Positions 6,772-14,856 of a DNA stretch of 32,707 nt are shown piece by piece (the first letter of the stretch is position 1; each line of letters starts with the position of its first letter). Position numbers and translations under genes: made by a program. A model generated the notes under the pieces. The model was not told the DNA's origin. It worked only from the letters and a program-made list of their open reading frames with translations, and did no database searches. Source of the DNA: Caldilineaceae bacterium bin5 (GTDB lineage: Bacteria; Chloroflexota; Anaerolineae; Caldilineales; Caldilineaceae); the NCBI GenBank assembly GCA_002238445.1, contig MPML01000061.1, positions 1-32,707 of the forward strand. Direction: 5' to 3'.

Positions 6772-8826
6772 ATGTTGTTGTATGCGCTACCGCTTCGCTA
6801 TCTGAGCGCAGGAATCGATACGCTCGGAACGCCGGCGATCACCTTTGCTCTGGTAATCGCTGTTCTGGGCTTAATCTACCTGGTCTTTCAGACACGCCGC
6901 GTCCTTGCCATGGACAGCGGCAACCAGGTCATGCAGGAGATCGCCGCCGCCATCCAGGAGGGCGCGGCTGCATTTCTCAATCGGGAGTATACCTTCCTGG
7001 GCGGATTTGTCGTCGTCGTCGCCGTCATTATCGCCATCTTCCTGGCATGGCAGACCGCGCTCAGCTTCATCCTCGGCGCGATCGCGTCAGGCGCGGCCGG
7101 CTACCTCGGCATGTTCATCGCCGTGCGCGCCAATGTACGCACCGCCGCCGCCGCCAGCAAGAGCCTCGATGACGGCCTGCGCGTTGCCTTCAGCAGCGGC
7201 TCGATCATGGGTATGGCCGTCGTCAGCTTCAGCCTGCTCGGCATGACGATCCTCTACTTCCTTTTCAATGGCAACATACTCTACATCACCGGCTTCGGTT
7301 TCGGCGCCAGTTCGATCGCTCTCTTCGCCCGTGTCGGCGGCGGCATCTATACCAAGGCCGCCGACGTCGGCGCTGACCTTGTGGGCAAGGTCGAGCAGGG
7401 CATCCCCGAAGACGACCCCCGCAATCCCGCGGTTATCGCCGACAACGTGGGTGACAACGTCGGTGACGTGGCCGGCATGGGCGCCGACCTCTTCGAGAGC
7501 TACAGCGGCTCCATCATCGCCGCGGCCACGCTCGGCGCAGTGGTGGCAGACGGCGCCGGCATCGTGCTGCCCTTCCTTGTCGCCGGCGTGGGCGTGATCG
7601 CCGCCCTGATCGGCACCTTTCTCGTGCGCGCCAATGAGGGCGCAACCCAGGAAGACCTGCTGGGCGTGCTGCGCCGTGCCATCTACAGCGCCTCCGCGCT
7701 CGTCCTGATCTTTGCCGCCGGCGTGATCGCCTACACCGGTGTCGGCTGGAACTTCTTCGCCGTCATCCTGGTCGGGCTCGTCGCCGGCAACGGCATCGGC
7801 TGGTTCACCGAATACTTCACCAGCTACACCGAAAAGCCCACCCAGGGCATCGCGCAAAAATCCGAGACCGGCGCGGCAACGCTGATTATCGAAGGGCTGG
7901 CCGTCGGCATGAACAGCACGATGCCGCCGGTCTTGATCGTCGCCGTCTCCATCATGCTGGCGCTCTGGCTGGGCGGCGACAACGGCCTCTTCGCCGTCGC
8001 CCTGGCCGGTGTCGGCATGCTCAGCACCCTGGGCATCACCCTGGCGACCGATGCCTATGGCCCCGTCGCCGACAACGCCGGCGGTATCGCCGAAATGAGC
8101 GACCTGCCCGACGAAGTGCGCGACCGCACCGACGCGCTCGACAGCCTCGGCAACACGACTGCCGCCACCGGCAAAGGTTTCGCCATCGGCTCCGCAGTGC
8201 TGACCGCGCTGGCGCTCATGGCCGCCTATGTCCAGGCCGCCGATCTCGATACGCTCAACCTCTTGGACTCGACCATGATCCCCGGTATGCTGGTCGGCGC
8301 CATGCTGCCCTATCTCTTCGCCGCCTTGACCATGACTGCAGTCGGTAAGGCCGCCTATGAGATCGTGCTGGAAGTGCGCCGTCAGTTCGCCGAGATTCCC
8401 GGCATCATGGAGGGCACAACCAAGCCCGACTACAAGACCTGCGTCGCCATCAGCACCGAGAGCGCGCTGCGCTACATGATCATTCCGGGCGCGCTCGCGG
8501 TCGTGGTGCCGCTGCTCATCGGCTTCCTGTTCGGCGCGCAGGCCCTCGCCGGCATGCTGATCGGCGCCATTGCCTCCGGCTTCATGCTGGCGGTAATGAT
8601 GGCCAACTCCGGCGGCGCCTGGGACAACGCCAAAAAGTGGATCGAGACCGGCGTCATGGGCGGCAAAGGCTCCGACGCGCACAAGGCCGCGGTCGTCGGC
8701 GATACCGTCGGCGACCCGTTCAAGGACACCAGCGGCCCGTCCTTGAATATCCTGATTAAGCTGATGAGTATTGTCAGTCTCGTCTTCGCCAGCGCGTTCG
8801 GCGAGGGGTGGCTCAATCTGTTCTGA
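6772..8826 (+). CDS. hppA: Membrane-bound ion-translocating pyrophosphatase, K+-dependent type
   Basis: A 684-residue integral membrane protein with about 16 hydrophobic segments. It hydrolyses pyrophosphate and pumps H+ or Na+. The substrate site is plain: DVGADLVGKVE (198-208), DNVGDNVGDVAGMGADLF (224-241), the DAYGPVADNAGGIAEMS loop (about 427-443), and a C-terminal GDTVGDPFKDTSGPSLN. In NTTAATGKGF (461-470) the positions that decide potassium dependence are Ala464 and Gly467; K+-independent enzymes have Lys and Thr there. The enzyme is therefore predicted to need K+. Whether it pumps H+ or Na+ cannot be decided by eye. It is monocistronic, with a possible hairpin 45 bases after the stop. 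Confidence 0.95.
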   Translation: MLLYALPLRYLSAGIDTLGTPAITFALVIAVLGLIYLVFQTRRVLAMDSGNQVMQEIAAAIQEGAAAFLNREYTFLGGFVVVVAVIIAIFLAWQTALSFILGAIASGAAGYLGMFIAVRANVRTAAAASKSLDDGLRVAFSSGSIMGMAVVSFSLLGMTILYFLFNGNILYITGFGFGASSIALFARVGGGIYTKAADVGADLVGKVEQGIPEDDPRNPAVIADNVGDNVGDVAGMGADLFESYSGSIIAAATLGAVVADGAGIVLPFLVAGVGVIAALIGTFLVRANEGATQEDLLGVLRRAIYSASALVLIFAAGVIAYTGVGWNFFAVILVGLVAGNGIGWFTEYFTSYTEKPTQGIAQKSETGAATLIIEGLAVGMNSTMPPVLIVAVSIMLALWLGGDNGLFAVALAGVGMLSTLGITLATDAYGPVADNAGGIAEMSDLPDEVRDRTDALDSLGNTTAATGKGFAIGSAVLTALALMAAYVQAADLDTLNLLDSTMIPGMLVGAMLPYLFAALTMTAVGKAAYEIVLEVRRQFAEIPGIMEGTTKPDYKTCVAISTESALRYMIIPGALAVVVPLLIGFLFGAQALAGMLIGAIASGFMLAVMMANSGGAWDNAKKWIETGVMGGKGSDAHKAAVVGDTVGDPFKDTSGPSLNILIKLMSIVSLVFASAFGEGWLNLF

Positions 8827-8871
8827 GCACTTCAACGAGGCCGGCAACCGCTATTAACTTCCGTAAAATAT

Positions 8872-8904
8872 CCTGCCCGCCACTATCCCCCTTGGCGGCG
8901 CAGG
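8872..8904. terminator. Possible bidirectional hairpin between hppA and a convergent gene
   Basis: CCTGCCCGCC (8872-8881) can pair with GGCGGCGCAGG (8894-8904) across a 12-base loop. It lies between two converging genes. No T-run follows on either strand, so its terminator function is uncertain. Confidence 0.35.
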
Positions 8905-8925
8905 CATTTCGCCCGCAACAGCCTG

Positions 8926-9180
8926 TCATAGCAACAGTTGCACCAGCAGCGTGAATCCGAGCAGGATCAGGCCGCCGGCCAAGAGCGCGAGCCCGCTCCT
9001 CCGCAGCCGCTGCGCTCGCGACGTAAGCCGCCCGTGCGCTGCATGGGACTGATCGCCCCAATCCAGCTGCTGCGGGCGTTCGTGCTGCGCCTTTTGCACC
9101 TTGGCCAGCCACCAGGCGCGATTACAGAAGTTCCAGGCGCCGATATCGCTGGCTCTGACGTAAGAACGGTCTTTGGGCAT
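8926..9180 (-). CDS. Small tail-anchored protein with Cas4/RecB-like N-terminal motif (84 aa)
   Basis: The N-terminal half, VRASDIGAWNFCNRAWWLAK, resembles the opening of Cas4/Dna2-type PD-(D/E)XK nucleases (S-x-I-x-x-W/Y-x-F/Y-C-x-R-x-W-x-L), including the conserved Cys and Arg. The nuclease core is absent: after a charged linker the protein ends in one hydrophobic segment (about 65-84, LALLAGGLILLGFTLLVQLL). It thus looks like a stand-alone Cas4-type N-terminal module turned into a C-terminally membrane-anchored protein. No CRISPR locus is nearby. The function is unknown and the Cas4 resemblance is by motif only. It is convergent with hppA and divergent from the enolase-family gene. Confidence 0.6.
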   Translation of the reverse strand: MPKDRSYVRASDIGAWNFCNRAWWLAKVQKAQHERPQQLDWGDQSHAAHGRLTSRAQRLRRSGLALLAGGLILLGFTLLVQLLL

Positions 9181-9327
9181 CGATAACCTTCAGTTTCTGA
9201 TCTGAATTCCCTGTCCGGCGATCTGTTTGACCACTCCGATTGTCGCTGGAACAGCCTGAATGCGCCAACTGCGCCTGCACGACCACCATCTTTACACAAC
9301 CAACAACCGCAGAAGAGAGCCATTGCC

Positions 9328-10683
9328 ATGAAAGCGACCGATATCCGCGCGGAGACGGTTGAGGTTACCTTCGACGACGAGCGCTTGAGCGTCCCCCTGC
9401 ATCTCAGCAAGGGCGTGATCGAAGCCATCACCTATGCCACCGTCACCGTGCGGGCACGCACCCGTGGGGGCGGCGCCGTGCAGGGCACCGGCGCGATCCT
9501 GCTCTCCGACGTGTGGGCCTTCCCCGCGCCCGACTTGACCCATGAGGAGAAGGATCGCCTCATGCGCCTCCTGTGCCGCGCCATCGCCGCCTGGCTGCAG
9601 GATGACGAATACGAAGATCCCATCCAGAAGGGGATCAGGTTGGAACAGGCCGCGGTCGAACTGGCCGCGCAGCTGGCCGGCGAAGAGCCTCTCCTGCAGA
9701 GCACGCCGATGCCCCGGCTGGCCGTGCTCAACTGCATGGCGCCCTTCGACGCCGCCTTCCACGACGCCTGGGGCGCGGCCCTGCCCGTACCGCTCTACGC
9801 CGCATACACGGCGGAGAACCTGAACCAGGATCTGAGCGCAAACTTGGGCGCAGACTTTGCCGGCAGCTACCCGGCCGACTATCTGGGCACAAGGCGGCGC
9901 GCGCTGTCCGTCCAGCATGTCGTCGGCTTCAACGACGCGCTCACCCCGTCCGAGGCGGACCCGCAGCAGCCGGCGCCGGCAGACCTCCCCGCCGACCTGA
10001 CAAGCTGGATTGCGCGCGACCGCCTGCGCTGTCTCAAGCTCAAGCTGCGCGGCCAGTCGCCGGCCGAGGACGCCGACCGCCTGATCGAAGTGCACGCCGT
10101 GGCTTCCCAAGCCATGGAGGCCGCCGGTGTGGCGGGCGGACCGCGCCTGTCGGTAGACCCCAACGAGGCCTACCAAGAGGCTGCCATGATGCTCGAAGTG
10201 CTGGACCGGGTCGCCGCGCAGAAGCCGCAAGCGCTAGCGGCGCTGGACTACATCGAGCAGCCCACCCCGCGCGACCTGGCGGCCTATACCGACACGCTTC
10301 ACGAGGTGGCCGCGCGCGTGCCTGTCGTCGTCGACGAAAGCCTTGACGACCTCGACAATCTCGACTGGATCCATCGCCTGGGCTGGTCCGGGCTGGCCGT
10401 GAAGACCTGCAAGGGCCATACCCACTCGCTGCTGGCCTACTGCTGGGGCCGCCATCACCGTCTTTATCTCACGCTGCAAGACCTCACCAACCCCGGCCTC
10501 GCTCTGGTTCACAGCGCCAACTTCTGCGCCCACCTGCGCCTCGACGTCGACTGCTTCGAGGGCAACTACCGCCAGTTCATGCCCCTGTCCCGGCCCCATG
10601 AACAGGCCGCCCACCCCGCCTACTTCCAGGTCACGGACGGCCAACTGCTCCTGCCGCCCGAAATGGGCTCCGGCCTCTACTGA
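9328..10683 (+). CDS. Enolase-superfamily protein (mandelate racemase/muconate lactonising type)
   Basis: A 451-residue protein with the barrel signature of the enolase superfamily: KLKL (Lys237 and Lys239, the KxK base), SVDPNEAY (Asp277 metal ligand), DYIEQPT (Glu310), VVVDES (Asp336/Glu337) and LAVKTCKGH (Lys359, the opposite base). Such enzymes abstract a proton alpha to a carboxylate under Mg2+, giving epimerases, racemases or dehydratases. The N-terminal capping domain is longer than usual and carries an insertion around 160-225. A convergent M55 D-aminopeptidase follows, so epimerisation of dipeptides or amino-acid derivatives is one possibility. The ATG at 9328 has AGAAGAGAG upstream. 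Confidence 0.82.
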   Translation: MKATDIRAETVEVTFDDERLSVPLHLSKGVIEAITYATVTVRARTRGGGAVQGTGAILLSDVWAFPAPDLTHEEKDRLMRLLCRAIAAWLQDDEYEDPIQKGIRLEQAAVELAAQLAGEEPLLQSTPMPRLAVLNCMAPFDAAFHDAWGAALPVPLYAAYTAENLNQDLSANLGADFAGSYPADYLGTRRRALSVQHVVGFNDALTPSEADPQQPAPADLPADLTSWIARDRLRCLKLKLRGQSPAEDADRLIEVHAVASQAMEAAGVAGGPRLSVDPNEAYQEAAMMLEVLDRVAAQKPQALAALDYIEQPTPRDLAAYTDTLHEVAARVPVVVDESLDDLDNLDWIHRLGWSGLAVKTCKGHTHSLLAYCWGRHHRLYLTLQDLTNPGLALVHSANFCAHLRLDVDCFEGNYRQFMPLSRPHEQAAHPAYFQVTDGQLLLPPEMGSGLY

Positions 10684-10709
10684 GCAAGCGGTATAACGGA
10701 AGTTGCCGG

Positions 10710-10751
10710 CCACTGACCACTAACCACTAACCACTAACCACTAACCACTGC
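10710..10751. repeat. CCACTRA heptamer tandem repeat (6 units)
   Basis: Six perfect-period units (CCACTGA, four CCACTAA, CCACTGC) fill the gap between the stop codons of the convergent enolase-family and M55 genes, ending four bases before the M55 stop. Confidence 0.85.
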
Positions 10752-10755
10752 CGTT

Positions 10756-11550
10756 TCACCTGTAGACAATATCGAGAATATTGTCGCTGCGGAAGCGCAC
10801 TCGCTGCGCGTCCACCCGTTCGGCGCCCGCTTTGTTCATCTCCGCGTCGGCCGTGTCAGTATGGAAGAAGCGTTTTTCCAGTTCATAGGGGCTGGGCCAG
10901 ACCAGGGGCGCGATCGGGTCCTGGCGATGTTTGGCTACGGCTGCGGCGATGCCCTCGCGGATGCGCTGCCGCGCCGCCTGCGCGGAAAGTGAGATGGCCG
11001 AGCCGCGTCCCAGCCCCTCCTTCACCGCCGCCGTGGTGATCTCCGGCACCAGCTCCTCCGCCTCCTGGCAGGCATCGCGCTCGCCGCTCAGAAAGAGCAG
11101 TGGCAGCCCCAATCCGCCCATAAACAGAGCAAGCTGTCCGATCTCGCCGATCGGTTTGCCATTGAGCCGGTAGGCGTCCACAGTGCGGCTGTTCTGCGTG
11201 TGGTTCTGATTACTGGTTAAGACCCCGGCCATGGCGTGCTGGCCGACGATGACAAAGGCGTCGTAGCGCCCGATCACCTCCTGCAACCGGCTCCAGGGCG
11301 GCGAAGGCCGGCCATGCAGCAGCAGCGCTGCCGGATGCAACGTATCAAAATCGATCCCGCCCGCGCCGTGCCCGTCCCAGACAAGAACCTCCTCCACGCC
11401 GGCATCCAACAGACCGTCCACCGCCGCGTTGACCTCGCCGGTCACCAGCTTCTTTCCGGCATCGTAGTAGCGGCCGTCGGGAAAGGACTGGTCCGCAAAG
11501 GAGACGACCCCGGCCACGCCTTCCATGTCGGTTACCATAAAGATTTTCAT
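10756..11550 (-). CDS. M55-family D-aminopeptidase (DppA-like), copy 1, intact
   Basis: A 264-residue zinc peptidase of the DppA family, which removes N-terminal D-amino acids from short peptides. The metal ligands are visible: D8 and E10 in TDMEGVAG, H61 in WDGHGAG, H105 in VGQHAM and E136 in GEIG. H117 lies in the conserved NHT segment. The family usually forms decamers. The ATG is at 11548-11550. A nearly identical second copy lies at 13838-14632 in the same orientation, with IS5 and other inserts between them. An IS5 element ends 34 bases upstream of this start codon, which may have cut off or replaced the original promoter. Confidence 0.93.
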   Translation of the reverse strand: MKIFMVTDMEGVAGVVSFADQSFPDGRYYDAGKKLVTGEVNAAVDGLLDAGVEEVLVWDGHGAGGIDFDTLHPAALLLHGRPSPPWSRLQEVIGRYDAFVIVGQHAMAGVLTSNQNHTQNSRTVDAYRLNGKPIGEIGQLALFMGGLGLPLLFLSGERDACQEAEELVPEITTAAVKEGLGRGSAISLSAQAARQRIREGIAAAVAKHRQDPIAPLVWPSPYELEKRFFHTDTADAEMNKAGAERVDAQRVRFRSDNILDIVYR

Positions 11551-11584
11551 GGATGAGGTTCCGTAGGGCAGTTTTTAGTGGTTA

Positions 11585-12402
11585 GGGCTCGTTGACATTT
11601 TGTTCAAGCCAGATCAAAGTAGATGCAAGAAAGCCATATAGCGACGAGCTAGTTTTTCATAGCGAGTGAAAATGCGTCGATACCACTTGATTTTGTTGAT
11701 GAAACGTTCGACGATGTTGCGTTCTCGGTAGCGGACTCGGTCATAGTCCCGTGGTTGCCTGCGATAGCGGCGGGAAGGGATGACCACCTCGACCTGTTGA
11801 GCTGCGAGCAGGTCTCGCAACGGGTCAGAATCGTAGCCTTTATCGGCAATAACGGCGTCAAAATGGAAAGGGGCGAGCAACAGTTCAGCTTGGGACATAT
11901 CATGGCGTTCACCACCAGTCAAGATGAACGTTAGGGGAAAGCCAAGGGCATCAACGAGGAGATGGATCTTGCTGCTGAATCCGCCCCGGCTCCGACCTAG
12001 GCACTGTTCGTGCTGACCTCCCCCTCTTTTGACCCGCCCGCTGCGCACATATGGGCGCGTACAGCTGTGCTGTCGGGCATCACCGCTGCCATGTCTGGGT
12101 CCTGGGCGAACTGTTTGAACATGTCGGCCCAGATACCGTTCTCTTCCCAGCGTGCGTAGCGCTTGAATACACTGTTCCACTTGCCATAACTGTCTGGCAG
12201 TTCACGCCACTGGGCGCCGGTGCGCAGTATCCAGTGAACTGCCTCAACGAAACGGCGACACTTTTCCTCTTGCCCTGCGTAGGCACGAGGGTGTCCTTGC
12301 AGAAATGCGTAAAGTTTCTGCCACTTATATTCGACAATTCTAGTTGTAGACGTCCAGCTATTGTCGCCAATGTGACAGAACTAATCAAATGTCAACGAGA
12401 CC
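11585..12402 (-). mobile_element. IS5-family insertion sequence, 818 bp (IS427-like)
   Basis: Left end GGGCTCGTTGACATTT; right end, read inward, GGTCTCGTTGACATTTG. Both abut TA (11583-11584 and 12403-12404), a 2-bp TA target duplication. It carries one two-frame transposase. The size, TA duplication and OrfA/OrfB arrangement fit the IS427/IS1031 side of the IS5 family. The MITE at 177-411 shares its ends. It lies between two copies of a duplicated M55 gene. Confidence 0.85.
11614..12353 (-). CDS. IS5-family transposase, OrfA-OrfB joined by -1 frameshift
   Basis: OrfA (from about 12353) encodes WQKLYAFLQGHPRAYAGQEE and continues through AVHWILRTGAQWRELP to the first catalytic Asp in MPDSTAVRAH. 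At 12032-12026 the coding strand reads TCAAAAG followed by G5. A -1 shift there moves into OrfB (KRGGGQHEQCLGRSRGG), which holds the second Asp (IADKGYDSD) and the Glu in RERNIVERFINKIKWYRR. The DDE set is therefore complete across the shift, as in related elements that use programmed frameshifting. No ATG or GTG opens OrfA: the expected start position (before STTRIVEYKW) is ACG at 12351-12353. Initiation may be lost or may use a non-standard codon, so activity is doubtful. Confidence 0.8.
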
Positions 12403-12462
12403 TAATTCCCTCCTCGTTTTTTGCGCGTGTGTAGCTGGCGCAGGTGCCGACGGGGTGTTTGG

Positions 12463-12810
12463 CTAGTGTCGTCGGCTGGCGTATTTTTCTGCCAACATTT
12501 GGGCGTGTTCGGATTTTACTCTTTCGCCGGTGATCTCTTGACCGGTGTAGTCGCGAAAGCCGTTGGCATTGAGAACATAGGCGATTTGCTCCCATTCTGC
12601 CCTCTCGTTCCGTAACTCTTCAATCATTCTTCTTCTTTCCGGAAGCTGCTCAAGATGGCGTCCGGCTGCTTTGCGTTGGAATTCTTGCCGCCTCATTTCG
12701 GGCTGAATCTTGTTTTTGAAGTGGATATAGAACCAGGTGGCGGCTATGACCGGAATGGATAGACAACTGAGTATGATTTCGAGGATGCCAGGCTCTTCAG
12801 TTCCTTGCAT
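12463..12810 (-). CDS. Hypothetical membrane-anchored protein (115 aa)
   Basis: I do not recognise a family. One membrane segment lies near the N-terminus (about residues 9-31, ILEIILSCLSIPVIAATWFY). A long basic and acidic helix follows (NKIQPEMRRQEFQRK and onward, coiled-coil-like). The C-terminal part, WEQIAYVLNANGFRDYTGQE, resembles the small helical 'IAxxLNxxGxxxxxG' segment of serine recombinases, though far too short to be one. It is flanked by an IS5 element on one side and a broken methyltransferase gene on the other, so it belongs to the inserted accessory block. Base composition is lower in GC than the neighbouring metabolic genes. Confidence 0.5.
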   Translation of the reverse strand: MQGTEEPGILEIILSCLSIPVIAATWFYIHFKNKIQPEMRRQEFQRKAAGRHLEQLPERRRMIEELRNERAEWEQIAYVLNANGFRDYTGQEITGERVKSEHAQMLAEKYASRRH

Positions 12811-12945
12811 TTCGGGGCCTCCCGGGTATGCGGCAGAGTGCGGGTTTGAGGTGGTTGTTTGGAGGTGGCTGTGCAGTGTGTGCTGCGTTGGCAGGTGTTG
12901 GTCAATGCCTCGAACCGGAGCCTATGCCACTTGGATAGAAAACAA

Positions 12946-13643
12946 CATCATTTCTGGTACAGAACTATAGAAAGTGTTCATGCCCGTTTGGACGCTTTAG
13001 ACGAGAATAGCATGATTCTATGGCCGCATAAACAGAACGAAATGCCACGTTTGAAAAGATACCTTGCAGCCACAAGGGAGCGAAAGCAAATGACGTAATC
13101 ACCGACATTCCTCCCGCCAATGCTCATGCCAAAGAAAAGGTGGGATACCCAGCACAGAAACCGTTGGCACTTCTTAAGAGGATTATCCGAGCCAGCACAA
13201 ACGAAGATGACGTAGTGTTTGACCCATTTTGCGGCTGTGCTACTGCTTGCGTGGCGGCGGACGATTTGCACCGTGAATGGGTAGGCATAGACATATCTGA
13301 AAAAGCGGCTGAACTGGTTGTGCATCGCATAAAGAAACACCAGGTCCTGAATCAAAACATTGTCCATTGTAACTATATACCAGAACGCACCGACATAGGC
13401 CGCATTCGCAGGTACAATTCGCCTGCTAATCGCAAGCACCTATACGGAGAACAGGCAGGTCAATGCGCCGGATGCCAAGAGCATTTTCAACAACATCATC
13501 TGGAAGTAGACCACAACATATCTCGCAAAAAAGGCGGCACCGATCATCTTGAAAATCTGCAACTGTTATGCTCATATTGCAACCGAACAAAGGGAGATCG
13601 CGGCATGGCCTACCTGAACAGCGGGCTTCAACTTGCCGCCTAG
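12946..13643 (+). pseudogene. DNA methyltransferase (C-terminal part) fused to HNH nuclease, truncated and frameshifted
   Basis: The reading from about 12946 gives MILWPHKQNEMPRLKRYL, a segment common in beta-class amino-methyltransferases just before the SAM motif. A frameshift near 13085 leads into NDVITDIPPANAHAKEKVGY, PAQKPLALLKRIIRAS and motif I DPFCGCATACVAAD (canonical FCGCGT, so a Gly-to-Ala change). An HNH domain follows in frame: CAGCQEHFQQHHLEVDHNIS, then GGTDHLENLQLLCSYCNRTK. Methyltransferase-HNH fusions of this order are known. The N-terminal catalytic DPPY part is missing, so methylation is impossible. The HNH part, from the GTG at 13140, might still be translated. Confidence 0.75.
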
Positions 13644-13696
13644 CCTACTCGATAACAGATAGCTTGTTAAGCCCCAAATTTATAATTGCCAAACTA

Positions 13697-13810
13697 ATGT
13701 GGATCCCATATGAAACCACTAACATTCGGAGCAACTCGCAAATGAAACAGATGAGTCTCATCTGCTCCAACGGATCTATGCAATCTTTTGGTCTCAATTG
13801 GGATCTACAT
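13697..13810. mobile_element. 114-bp TA-type MITE
   Basis: The ends are ATGTGGATCCCATATGA (left) and, on the other strand, ATGTAGATCCCAATTGA (right), flanked by TA at 13695-13696 and 13811-13812. The centre has a near-perfect palindrome, CAGATGAGTCTCATCTG (13748-13764). It is too small to code. It lies between the HNH remnant and M55 copy 2. TA duplication points to an IS630/mariner-type or IS5-type transposase acting in trans. Confidence 0.65.
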
Positions 13811-13837
13811 TAGAAACCAGAAACTGGCCACTGCTGT

Positions 13838-14632
13838 TCACCTGTAGACAATATCGAGAATATTGTCGCTGCGGAAGCGCACCCGCTGCGCGTCCACCCG
13901 TTCGGCGCCCGCTTTGTTCATCTCGGCGTCGGCCGTGTCAGTATGGAAGAATCGTTTTTCCAGTTCATAGGGGCTGGGCCAGACCAGGGGTGCGATCGGG
14001 TCCTGGCGATGTTTGGCTACGGCTGCGGCGATGTCCGCGCGGATGCGCTGCCGCGCCGCCTGCGCGGAAAGTGAGATGGCGGAGCCGCGTCCCAGCCCCT
14101 CCTTCACCGCCGCCGTCGTGATCTGCGGCACCAGCTCTTCAGCCTCCTAGCAGGCGTCCTGTTCGCCGCTCAGAAAGAGCAGCGGCAGCCCCAACCCGCC
14201 CATAAACAGAGCAAGCTGTCCGATCTCGCCGATCGGCGTGCCGTTGAGCCGGTAGGCGTCCACGGTGTGGCTGTTCTGCGTGTGGTTCTGGTTGCTGGTT
14301 AAGACCCCGGCCATGGCGTGCTGGCCGACGATGACAAAGGCGTCGTAGCGCCCGATCACCTCCTGCAACCGGCTCCACGGCGGTGAAGGCCGGCCATGCA
14401 GCAGCAGCGCGGCCGGATGCAACGTATCAAAGTCGATGCCGCCGGCGCCGTGTCCGTCCCAGACAAGAACCTCTTCTACCCCGGCATCCAACAGACCGTC
14501 CACCGCCGCGTTGACCTCGCCCGTCACCAGCTTCTTTCCGGCATCGTAGTAGCGGCCGTCGGGAAAGGACTGGTCCGCGAACGAGACGACCCCCGCCACG
14601 CCCTCCATATCGGTTACCATAAAGATTTTCAT
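13838..14632 (-). pseudogene. M55 D-aminopeptidase copy 2, nonsense mutation
   Basis: Collinear with the intact M55 gene at 10756-11550 and almost identical, including about 25 bases of the leader. Codon 162, CAG (Gln) in copy 1, is TAG here (14147-14149). The product therefore ends after LSGEQDAC, about 160 residues, keeping all the metal ligands (D8, E10, H61, H105, E136) but losing the C-terminal 100 residues. Few other changes are seen, suggesting recent duplication and loss. An IS66-type MITE, carrying an ApeA-like gene inside it, is inserted about 50 bases upstream of its start. Confidence 0.88.
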
Positions 14633-14691
14633 GGGTGAGGCTCCAAAGAGCGGTTTTCAGTGGTCAGTTTCTAGTTTTCAGGTAACGACTA

Positions 14692-14856
14692 ATACTACAG
14701 CCACAATTCACGAATTTGCAGTTTTTCCAGAGAAAATGAGGGTGCGAAAGCGCATTTGGAACAACCACGGAACTGTATAAACAGCTTGAATGCAGTCACT
14801 TCTGCGCCTCTTTTTGCTCTTTCGGTCTTCGGCCAACACGAGTGCGGTTGTAGTAT
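14692..14856. mobile_element. TA-type MITE, copy A (165 bp)
   Basis: Ends ATACTACAGCC and, inverted, ATACTACAACC, flanked by TA at 14690-14691 and 14857-14858. About 90% identical to copy B at 16429-16591 and in the same orientation. TA duplication suggests IS630/mariner-type mobilisation. It is non-coding. Confidence 0.8.

Noticed and set aside
7087..8847. 586-codon minus-strand frame opposite hppA
   Set aside because: An antisense shadow rich in G, H, D and A, caused by GC-rich codon bias; hppA is certain.
8926..9180. A real Cas4 nuclease
   Set aside because: The catalytic core residues and most of the domain are missing, and no CRISPR locus is present.
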